From: Chloroflexota bacterium
GTDB taxonomy: Bacteria > Chloroflexota > Anaerolineae > Promineifilales > Promineifilaceae
Reading direction: 5' to 3'
Length of the DNA stretch: 7,752 nt
Assembly: GCA_024640485.1 (NCBI GenBank)
Contig: JAHEEY010000222.1
Location: 1-7,752 of the forward strand
Both the position numbers and the translations under genes were made by a program. Positions 1 to 5,899 of this stretch are shown piece by piece. The notes beneath the pieces were generated by a model, which saw only the letters and a list, made by a program, of their open reading frames with translations, was not told the origin of the DNA and did no database searches. Each line of letters opens with the position of its first letter. Position 1 is the first letter of the stretch.

Positions 1-1201
1 CTTCCCTGGGACTGGTGCGGCGGCGCAGCAGCCGGTAAGGAATGCCAGCGTCCTTCAGGGATTGAGTCAAGCTGTAGCGAAGCACGCCGTCCAAATAGGG
101 GGTAATAATGGCGACTTCACCTGGCGGGATTCCCTGCTCGGCGATCAGATTGCGCAGCGTGCGGACCAGCTTTTGAATCATCTCCCGTCGGTAACGCCCA
201 TCGACAATATCCAGGATCCCATGCTCCGCGCCCACGGTTGACTTCTTGGTCGCTGATAGGAAATTCTCCACCATGTTGGCCAGTTGGGTCATTTCCGGCG
301 GTGCCAGAAAACGGTGGTCGAACTCAATTACGGTATGACAGAGGGATCGGAAACTGCTGGCCCCCAAAGGGTCAGCGGCGAGGAAGCGCTTGTAACCGCC
401 GCCCGCATCAAAGGCGATGGCACAGCTCTGCACTGCCGGTATCAAGCTGTGAATGAAGTTTTGCCCGGCGGGGGTCTGCTCTTCGACGTTGTCAACGATG
501 AGGTGCCGGAACCGCTCGCTGAAGTATCGGGAGAACTCCGGGTGCTGTACCAGTTGGGTATCAAAGGTCTCTACCATCAAGGAGAGATCCAGTAGGCTGT
601 TCTCAAGACAGATACGGCGAAAAGCGTGGGCCGCCTTGGCAGAATCGTTGAGGTGGCGCAGTTGATCCGGTTCCCCGGCCCAGGTGGAGATCTGACGTCG
701 CGCCGCCTGCTCCAGGGAGAGGCTGTTCAGCGCGGCCCGGTTGAGGGTGTCCAACAGCTGGCTGACGATTTGCTGCGGGCGGAGCCGTAGATCGGCAAAG
801 GCACCCTGGCTGAGCATTGGGGTGATGATGCGCCACATCAATAGCTGGGCCAGATCGTAGCTGAGGAAGGTAGGCGGCTGGTAAGGGTGCTGGAAACCGG
901 CAGGGCGAGCGACCAGGGGCCAGAATAGAGACACCATCTCTTTGGTCAAGTCGCTGAAGCTGCTGATCTTCAAGTCGGCATAAGGGCCCTGGCCTGAGTC
1001 ATGGAGGGTGTCCAGGAACTGGTGGCGGTGTTCCGGCTCGGCGACAATAACCAAAATCGTGTAGGCGGGCTCGCCATCTGCCAGCAGCTGCAGCAGTCGG
1101 TGCTGCAGGGCGGTGCTCTTGCCCGTACCTGCCGGGCCTAGCAAGAAGCTGCTGCGCTCAGCCATGATTGCCGATGCTTGAGTTGAGGTGAATTCAGCCA
1201 T
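1..1201 (-). CDS. UvrD/AddB-like superfamily-1 helicase, N-terminal part (3' end beyond left edge)
   Basis: Reading the minus strand from ATG at 1201 gives 400 uninterrupted codons running off the left edge. Visible motifs: a Walker A loop GPAGTGKS at residues 22-29; a motif II-like strand LIVDNVEEQTP at about 234-244, where UvrD proteins have DExQDT; a motif III-like stretch FDAGGGYKRFLAADPLGA at about 265-282, matching the GDxxQxIYxFRGA region; and an EVAIITPY...GIPYRLL segment at about 362-395, typical of the UvrD helicase C-domain. The UvrD N-terminal Q motif is absent. This resembles AddB or a helicase-nuclease, but the C-terminus that would show a PD-(D/E)XK nuclease lies outside the window. 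The position after the motif II aspartate is Asn rather than Glu, so ATP hydrolysis may be impaired (inference). The start has no clear Shine-Dalgarno; an in-frame ATG at 1165 is the alternative. It lies 73 bp downstream of the VWA-FHA gene on the same strand, probably in one operon. The gene is certain; the exact family is moderately so. Confidence 0.87.
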   Translation of the reverse strand, partial: MAEFTSTQASAIMAERSSFLLGPAGTGKSTALQHRLLQLLADGEPAYTILVIVAEPEHRHQFLDTLHDSGQGPYADLKISSFSDLTKEMVSLFWPLVARPAGFQHPYQPPTFLSYDLAQLLMWRIITPMLSQGAFADLRLRPQQIVSQLLDTLNRAALNSLSLEQAARRQISTWAGEPDQLRHLNDSAKAAHAFRRICLENSLLDLSLMVETFDTQLVQHPEFSRYFSERFRHLIVDNVEEQTPAGQNFIHSLIPAVQSCAIAFDAGGGYKRFLAADPLGASSFRSLCHTVIEFDHRFLAPPEMTQLANMVENFLSATKKSTVGAEHGILDIVDGRYRREMIQKLVRTLRNLIAEQGIPPGEVAIITPYLDGVLRYSLTQSLKDAGIPYRLLRRRTSPRE

Positions 1202-1233
1202 AAGAAAGAGGCAGCCGCCAAACGCATGCGGGG

Positions 1234-1268
1234 CTGAGCGGCTCTGTTGGGTGAGGCCTGACGCTCAG
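1234..1268. repeat. Inverted repeat between the helicase-like and VWA-FHA genes
   Basis: CTGAGCG (1234-1240) is matched by its exact complement CGCTCAG (1262-1268) across a 21-base loop. It lies just after the stop codon of the upstream minus-strand gene. There is no following T-run on the minus strand, so it is not a classical Rho-independent terminator. It could be an mRNA-processing or attenuating hairpin between the two co-directional genes. A 7-bp stem could also arise by chance. Confidence 0.35.
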
Positions 1269-1286
1269 TTGAAATTAAGCCTGACG
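1256..1286. repeat. 8-bp direct repeat GCCTGACG around the VWA-FHA stop codon
   Basis: GCCTGACG occurs at 1256-1263 and again at 1279-1286, separated by 15 bases. The second copy encodes the last codons of the minus-strand VWA-FHA protein. The first overlaps the inverted repeat in the intergenic gap. It may be a trace of a small local duplication; no function is evident. Confidence 0.3.
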
Positions 1287-3101
1287 AAAACGGAGGTGTA
1301 CCGCGCCTAGATGTATCTCGTCTCCATTCAGAAGCTGGATGCCGTATTCCGGCACCTGCTGTTCGTTCACATAGGTGCCGCTGGTACTGCCTTCATCGAA
1401 AATACGGTAGTGGCTGCCTTCCAGCATCAGGCTGGCATGTGTCCGTGAGACAGTGATGTCGTCTTCAAAGGAGATGTCAGTTTGAACCGGCGACCGGCCG
1501 ATGCGCAGGTGGGTGCGGCTTAGTGGGAAGTTGGCTGGTACCAGCGAGACCGATCCCAATACCTCCAGATAGGCCACCACCGGCCGATCCTCCGGTTCCT
1601 CGAATTCTTCGACCGGCGTGTAAGGCGGCATTGGTGGCAAATTGCCCGGCATGGCGTTCTCCACGTGCTGCTGCGCCCGCCCACGGGGAATGCGCTGAGA
1701 AAGGAGCGCGAACCACCCTTGACGCCAGCTGAAGAAGCCCAGGCCGCCCACTACGCCGATTATCAGCAGCCATAGGAAGACCCGCCCGACGATACGCCCG
1801 AAATTGTTGACCGGTTTCAGCTCCTCAGGTATCGATTTGGATCCTTCCATGATGGTCAGCAGAATGACCGGGCTGGTCACCCGCATCTCCTGTTCATCGA
1901 GAATGGAAATTTGAAGCGCGTTGTCGCCGTAAAATAGATTGCTCAGTTCCACTTCAAACGAAGCGATGCTTTCCAATGGGATGCTTTGGGGTGTTTGATT
2001 AACGATCAACTGGGCAGCTGTCAGCTGTCTTTCAACCCCGTCCAACCAGCTGATGGTGGTGGAAAGCCGCAGTTTCACCGGGTTCTCTAGATTGGGCAGC
2101 GTCAGCACGCGGCTTTCCGGGGGCAGGTTGAGCGAGACGGAGGGGGTGTTGTCGGCGATAGTGACGGTGCTTTCCGCCTTGACGGAGGGCGAGCCGGTCA
2201 AGCTCACTTCAATCGGGAAGGTCCCCCCAGCGATGTCAGCGATAGTGTACTGGATGCGGGATTGATCGCGGAAGCTGGCGATGCGGCTCCATAACTGCGG
2301 TAGATTCGGGCTGTTCTCCAACCAGACCGATATTCCGCGAGAGCCAGCCGCGACTTCTTCTAGATAATCTTGCCCGTGCTTCTGGCTGGCAGATGACAGA
2401 TCTTGATTGTTGAGCCAGACGGTGTGGATGGGAACCCCTAGATCTTCTGCCCGCGCAGCCACTTCTTCCGGCTCATATCGGGTGCTGACGGCATCGGTGC
2501 CGTCGGTAATAACTACTAGGGATGAGGCCATGGCTGGGTCGGGTTTCAATTCATTTATCTGGTTGAGCACGCCCATGGTGCTGTCAATCAGCGCCGTTGC
2601 GCCGCTGGCCGCGGCTAAAGGGGCTGAGAACAGATTGCGAACGCCATGGTAAAAAGTGTTGGGGGCCAGCAGTTCGATGGCAGCCGTTTCCCCTACCTGA
2701 TAAACGGCGACATAATCGACCTGCTCCATCATCGTCGGCGAACTGGCGAACTGGATAATCGCGTCCTGCAGCGCAGGAAACTGTTGCGAAACTCCGTTTG
2801 GAATATCTATTAGGAAGAGGGTGAACGTTCCAGAAGTGTGACTGCCCGTCTTTCCAACAGCGCCCGCGGGGGAGCCGTTGTGCCGCACCGATAGATTGTC
2901 CTGGCTGAAATCTATGGCATTCCCCTGCGCATCCATACCATAAATATCTAGGACAACGGTCGGCGGTGTGCTGGCGTCAACATTAGTGATGAACAACCGC
3001 GGTGATGGTTCCTGCGCGAAGGTGGTTGACCCTGCCAGCCACCAAAACAGGCATAGACTCAACAAACAGACCGTGAATAAACGCCGTATCTTGTCGTGCA
3101 T
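1275..3101 (-). CDS. Membrane-anchored VWA-FHA domain protein (canonical FHA)
   Basis: This 608-residue protein looks like a single-pass receptor. It has a signal peptide at residues 1-29 (basic start, hydrophobic core, cleavage after TFA). A VWA domain spans about 93-275, with the metal-site strand LFLIDIPNG (96-103), a Thr in SGATALIDS (T169) and VVITDGTD (196-203). An Ig-like beta segment covers about 285-420. A transmembrane helix lies at about 440-457, followed by basic residues, a Pro-rich linker (485-507) and a C-terminal FHA domain (about 530-608). The FHA retains IGRS (534-537), SRTHA (552-556) and GSTSGTYVN (571-579), so phosphothreonine binding is plausible. The VWA would be outside and the FHA in the cytoplasm. 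The first metal motif is DIPNG instead of DxSxS, so metal binding may be weakened. The ATG at 3101 has AAGGA 10 nt upstream and a good promoter. It is divergent from a paralogue (3300-5189) and probably cotranscribed with the downstream helicase-like gene. Ligand and partner are unknown. Confidence 0.95.
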   Translation of the reverse strand: MHDKIRRLFTVCLLSLCLFWWLAGSTTFAQEPSPRLFITNVDASTPPTVVLDIYGMDAQGNAIDFSQDNLSVRHNGSPAGAVGKTGSHTSGTFTLFLIDIPNGVSQQFPALQDAIIQFASSPTMMEQVDYVAVYQVGETAAIELLAPNTFYHGVRNLFSAPLAAASGATALIDSTMGVLNQINELKPDPAMASSLVVITDGTDAVSTRYEPEEVAARAEDLGVPIHTVWLNNQDLSSASQKHGQDYLEEVAAGSRGISVWLENSPNLPQLWSRIASFRDQSRIQYTIADIAGGTFPIEVSLTGSPSVKAESTVTIADNTPSVSLNLPPESRVLTLPNLENPVKLRLSTTISWLDGVERQLTAAQLIVNQTPQSIPLESIASFEVELSNLFYGDNALQISILDEQEMRVTSPVILLTIMEGSKSIPEELKPVNNFGRIVGRVFLWLLIIGVVGGLGFFSWRQGWFALLSQRIPRGRAQQHVENAMPGNLPPMPPYTPVEEFEEPEDRPVVAYLEVLGSVSLVPANFPLSRTHLRIGRSPVQTDISFEDDITVSRTHASLMLEGSHYRIFDEGSTSGTYVNEQQVPEYGIQLLNGDEIHLGAVHLRFRQA

Positions 3102-3110
3102 AGTCCCGAG

Positions 3111-3117
3111 TTCCTTT
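3111..3117 (-). promoter_or_regulatory. Ribosome binding site of the minus-strand VWA-FHA gene
   Basis: The minus strand reads AAAGGAA here, with a core AAGGA 10 nt before the ATG at 3101. It is one of only two reasonable Shine-Dalgarno sites in the window and supports the chosen start. Confidence 0.55.
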
Positions 3118-3131
3118 GGCTATTGGTACCG

Positions 3132-3140
3132 TGTTATAAT
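3132..3140 (+). promoter_or_regulatory. Extended -10 promoter element for the plus-strand VWA-FHA gene
   Basis: TGT followed by a perfect TATAAT (3135-3140) forms an extended -10 (TGnTATAAT). The best -35 is weak (TTCCTT at 3111-3116, spacer 18), which extended -10 promoters tolerate. Transcription would begin near 3147, leaving a leader of about 150 nt before the ATG at 3300. The hexamer overlaps the minus-strand -10 by five bases, so polymerase could not occupy both promoters at once. No convincing promoter was seen closer to 3300. Confidence 0.5.
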
Positions 3141-3164
3141 AACAAACCGAGCAGTGAAAGTAAA
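3136..3164 (-). promoter_or_regulatory. Sigma70-type promoter for the minus-strand VWA-FHA gene
   Basis: On the minus strand there is a -35 TTTACT (3164-3159), a 17-base spacer and a -10 TATTAT (3141-3136), which matches the consensus at 5 of 6 positions. Transcription would start near 3129, giving a leader of about 28 nt containing the Shine-Dalgarno site. It probably drives the VWA-FHA gene and the helicase-like gene behind it. Confidence 0.6.
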
Positions 3165-3167
3165 CAT

Positions 3168-3180
3168 AAAGATTGTCTTT
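3168..3180. repeat. Short palindrome AAAGA-TTG-TCTTT in the divergent promoter region
   Basis: A perfect 5-bp inverted repeat with a 3-base centre sits just upstream of the minus-strand -35 box and downstream of the plus-strand start site. It could be an operator or a small leader hairpin in the plus transcript. It is short and AT-rich, so chance is possible. Confidence 0.25.
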
Positions 3181-3220
3181 AGTGCTGGGAATCACCCCTT
3201 CATGCCCTTAGCCATCACTT

Positions 3221-3239
3221 GTCTGGGGTTTGGTCTGGG
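3221..3239. repeat. Direct repeat GTCTGGG in the leader of the plus-strand VWA-FHA gene
   Basis: GTCTGGG occurs at 3221-3227 and 3233-3239, a 12-base period. It lies in the predicted leader between the extended -10 and the ATG at 3300. Regulatory meaning is unknown. Confidence 0.2.
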
Positions 3240-3267
3240 AACGATACAGTCATTCTCTACCCGTGAA

Positions 3268-3282
3268 GCCGCCATGGGCGGC
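3268..3282 (+). promoter_or_regulatory. GC-rich leader hairpin before the plus-strand VWA-FHA start
   Basis: GCCGCC-ATG-GGCGGC is a perfect 6-bp GC stem with a 3-base loop, ending 17 nt before the start codon at 3300. The start has no Shine-Dalgarno; the intervening stretch is A/T-rich. The hairpin could influence ribosome access. The ATG in its loop (3274) is out of frame with the gene. Confidence 0.35.
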
Positions 3283-3299
3283 AGATCCCAATTATCAAA

Positions 3300-5189
3300 A
3301 TGCGCAGACGCACCCTCTCCTATATTTGGGCACTCCTGATTATCATCCTGAGCTTCGGAGCGACCGTTCTGGCTCAAGGGGATGATTGGCTGCTGCGGGT
3401 CACCTCGCTGGATATATCCGAATTCCCTTGGGTGCGATTAACCCTGATTTCGGCGGACAGCGAAAGTGGGCCGCTGGCAGATCTGGCAGGCCTCAGCCTG
3501 CGGGAGAATGGGATCCCCATCGGCGACTTGACTTTGGCGAATGTCACTGTCGGTGTGGATGTCATTTTCATCCTTGACGCCAACGACAGCTATGATGAAG
3601 TAGATGATGCCAGCGGCTTGAGCCGGCAGGAGAAGGCGGCGGAAAGCATTCGCCGGTACGCGCTCCGCTACATGGGTGATGAAGATCGGGTAACCATTGT
3701 GGTGCCGGATGGTGATGGCGCCAAATTGCTGATTGATCAGGAGGGCCGGCCCGCGGCAGTGGTCGATGCTGTCGCCGGCTACGCGCCGGAAACGCTCAGC
3801 CCGACGCCGCTGAATGAGATGCTGCTGCTGGCCTTGGCGCATGCCGCTGATAGATATGATCTGGGCAGGTTTCAGGCGGTAATGCTTTTCAGCGATGGTG
3901 CTGAACTGAGCCGGCAGCTCTCGTTTTCTACTCTAGTGGAGCAGGCGCGGCGAATTGATCTGCCGTTTTTCACGGCCATTCTTGGGCAGCGGGCAGATCC
4001 CAATGAGATCGAAAACGTGGCCCGGCTCTACGAACCTACACGGGCGGCCTACGTGCACCTTCAAGATCCCAACGGCGCCGATCCAATTTATGCCATCTGG
4101 GGCCGGCAGCGCAGCCAGCTTCAAATCAGCTACCGGTCGCTGCAGTCCAGCAGCGGCACTTATCCGGTGACGGTGAGCCTTGGCCCAGCGCGGGCGACGA
4201 CGTCCTATGATCTGGCATTTGCCCCGCCGGAGGTGTTCATCAAGATGGAGGGCGAGCTGATTCGCCGGATCGGCCAGAGCCCCGAGGCGCCGTTGGATTC
4301 GCTGGAGCCAGTGACTGTTCCCATGCCGTTTGCCATCCAGTGGCCTGATGGTCACCCACGTCAGCTGATATCGGCATCCATGTGGGTGAATGATCAGCCA
4401 CATGGGCAGGCGCTTCCGGTTCAGCTGAATGATCTGGGCGAAGGGACGGTCGCCTGGGATATCCGTCTGCTGGATGCCGGTACCTATATGCTGCATCTAC
4501 AGGTCACTGACGAGATGGGGCTGATCGCGGCAGCAGATCCGGTGCCGGTAACCATTGCTATCGAACGTCCGGCACCGCCGCCAACCCCGGTCGTGGTGCC
4601 AACGGCTGCCCCTGAGCCAGGGCCTGCCAGCGATCTGTTATCTTCGCTGCTGGTTGATTGGCGACGCCCGGCAGCAGCGGCTGCCGTGGTCGCCGCTGTC
4701 ACCCTGCTGCTTGCCGCCCTGCGCCGCCGGCGGGGTGTGGTGGCGCCTGAGGAAGAAAGGAATTTCCAGGCCCAATGGCCGGCGGACGCTGCCGCGGCGC
4801 CGGAAGAGCCGGCCCAACCGGCAGCCTACACCGCCTTTCTGGAAGAGATCGTCGATGAAACCGGAGAGCGCTTGCTGTTCCCCCTGCTTGGAGAAAATGT
4901 GGCCATTGGCAGAGACCGCCGGGTATCTAATATCGTCCTGGAGGATACGACCGTTGGCTACCTGCATGCCCGCATCAAGAAAAGAGGTGACGGCTATTGG
5001 CTTTACGACGAAGGCAGCGACAGCGGCACTTTCCGGAACTACCAGCGGTTGGGCCTGACCCCGCAGCCGCTGGAATACGGGGATAAGATTCATTTTGGCC
5101 GGATCGGGTTCCGGTTTGTGTTGAGGCTGGCCGCAGAAGGAAACCGTGCAGACAGCGCCGATGAGTATGGGGAATATGACGATGAGTGA
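3300..5189 (+). CDS. Membrane-anchored VWA-FHA domain protein (divergent FHA)
   Basis: A 629-residue paralogue of the divergent neighbour. It has a signal peptide (1-25, cleavage after VLA). A VWA domain spans about 87-275, with FILDANDS (90-97) at the first metal motif, T169 and LFSDGAE (196-202). An Ig-like segment covers about 285-420. A Pro-rich stalk (423-442) precedes a transmembrane helix (about 457-474) ending in RRRR, an acidic/Ala-rich linker and an FHA domain (about 520-610). The tail is acidic (DEYGEYDDE). Relatedness to the neighbour shows in the shared I-x-W-x-DG-x-x-RQL...VN pattern before the TM. The FHA keeps AIGR (535-538), His556 and DEGSDSGTF, but the SRxH motif has become GYLH (553-556), so canonical phosphothreonine recognition is doubtful. 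The predicted topology is VWA outside, FHA inside. The ATG at 3300 is the only ATG in frame after an upstream TGA (3264-3266). It is followed within about 40 bp by a HAD gene. Its ligand is unknown. Confidence 0.95.
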   Translation: MRRRTLSYIWALLIIILSFGATVLAQGDDWLLRVTSLDISEFPWVRLTLISADSESGPLADLAGLSLRENGIPIGDLTLANVTVGVDVIFILDANDSYDEVDDASGLSRQEKAAESIRRYALRYMGDEDRVTIVVPDGDGAKLLIDQEGRPAAVVDAVAGYAPETLSPTPLNEMLLLALAHAADRYDLGRFQAVMLFSDGAELSRQLSFSTLVEQARRIDLPFFTAILGQRADPNEIENVARLYEPTRAAYVHLQDPNGADPIYAIWGRQRSQLQISYRSLQSSSGTYPVTVSLGPARATTSYDLAFAPPEVFIKMEGELIRRIGQSPEAPLDSLEPVTVPMPFAIQWPDGHPRQLISASMWVNDQPHGQALPVQLNDLGEGTVAWDIRLLDAGTYMLHLQVTDEMGLIAAADPVPVTIAIERPAPPPTPVVVPTAAPEPGPASDLLSSLLVDWRRPAAAAAVVAAVTLLLAALRRRRGVVAPEEERNFQAQWPADAAAAPEEPAQPAAYTAFLEEIVDETGERLLFPLLGENVAIGRDRRVSNIVLEDTTVGYLHARIKKRGDGYWLYDEGSDSGTFRNYQRLGLTPQPLEYGDKIHFGRIGFRFVLRLAAEGNRADSADEYGEYDDE

Positions 5190-5217
5190 ACCCGCCAGCG
5201 CGCAGTTTACGCCGGCC

Positions 5218-5223
5218 GAGGAG
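5218..5223 (+). promoter_or_regulatory. Ribosome binding site deciding the HAD gene start
   Basis: GAGGAG lies 4 nt before TTG at 5228. This favours TTG 5228 over the in-frame GTG at 5186, which overlaps the preceding stop codon as GTGA and has only a distant GGGGA upstream. The spacing is slightly short. Confidence 0.5.
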
Positions 5224-5227
5224 TCGT

Positions 5228-5899
5228 TTGAATAATCTGAACGCAATCATATTCGATTTGGATGGGCTGATGGTGGATACAGAGCCGATATCTCGCTCGG
5301 TCTGGGATCGTTTCTTGAAGCTGTATGGCTACACCCTGGACGAAGATACCTACCAGCGGATGCTGGGACGGCGAAATGACGTCAGCGCTGGTATTCTCCT
5401 GGAAGCGTTCGATCTGCCGCTGACCGTCGCTGAAGTTATTGAGCGGAAAGAGGCTATCTATCACCGGCTTCGGGCTAAAGGGGTGCCGGCGATGGCCGGG
5501 CTGGTGGAACTGCAGGCAGAAATCGAATCGCGGGGGATGTTGTGGGCGGTTGCGACTGCCAGCCCGCGCCGTCACGCGGCGATCATTTTGGAGCAACTGC
5601 AGCTGCTGCATAAGTGTCCGGCGATCGCCGCCGGCGACGAGGTTGCTCGTCCCAAGCCGGCGCCCGATGTCTATCTGCTGGCCGCGGAAAAGTTGGGGGT
5701 TTCTCCCCGGAGGTGCCTGGCGCTTGAAGATTCGATGCCCGGCAGCCAGGCTGCCGTCGCTGCCGGGATGCGGGTCATCGCCATTCCAAACGAGCAGACC
5801 AGGAATGGTGATTTCAGCCACGCTTATCGCAGGGTGGACTCGCTGTACGATGTCTTGAACAACCTGGACCAGCTTCTCGCCTTTGGGGAAGCCAGCTAG
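5228..5899 (+). CDS. HAD-superfamily hydrolase, beta-phosphoglucomutase-like
   Basis: A cytosolic phosphatase or phosphomutase of the HAD family (beta-PGM/phosphoglycolate phosphatase-like subgroup). With a TTG start it has 223 residues, the usual length. All four HAD motifs are visible: FDLDG (nucleophile D10, acid/base D12) followed by LMVDTE; VATAS (S112); RPKPAPD (K143); and ALEDSMPGS (E167, D168). A helical cap domain lies between motifs I and II (about residues 20-90). The substrate cannot be read from the sequence; a small phosphorylated sugar or similar metabolite is typical of the family. The start is ambiguous: GTG at 5186 would add 14 basic, family-atypical residues and overlap the VWA-FHA stop. 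The TTG with GAGGAG in front was preferred because HAD proteins begin a few residues before motif I. Tight spacing suggests cotranscription with the VWA-FHA gene. The stop codon overlaps that of the convergent MFS gene. Confidence 0.92.
   Translation: MNNLNAIIFDLDGLMVDTEPISRSVWDRFLKLYGYTLDEDTYQRMLGRRNDVSAGILLEAFDLPLTVAEVIERKEAIYHRLRAKGVPAMAGLVELQAEIESRGMLWAVATASPRRHAAIILEQLQLLHKCPAIAAGDEVARPKPAPDVYLLAAEKLGVSPRRCLALEDSMPGSQAAVAAGMRVIAIPNEQTRNGDFSHAYRRVDSLYDVLNNLDQLLAFGEAS

Noticed and set aside
238..595. Plus-strand ORFs near the left end
   Set aside because: They are antisense to the 400-codon helicase-like frame with Walker A and UvrD motifs.
2968..3339. 123-codon plus-strand ORF across the divergent promoter
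   Set aside because: It overlaps the N-terminus of one real gene and the start of another and covers both promoters.
3933..4496. 187-codon minus-strand ORF
   Set aside because: It is a shadow of the plus-strand VWA-FHA gene; it has no motifs.
4555..5058. 167-codon plus-strand ORF in another frame of the VWA-FHA gene
   Set aside because: It is rich in Arg, Trp and Pro, as in an out-of-frame reading, and lies wholly inside the real gene.
4638..5246. 202-codon minus-strand ORF opposite the VWA-FHA C-terminus
   Set aside because: It is antisense to a clear TM-FHA coding region; no domain or ribosome site is visible.
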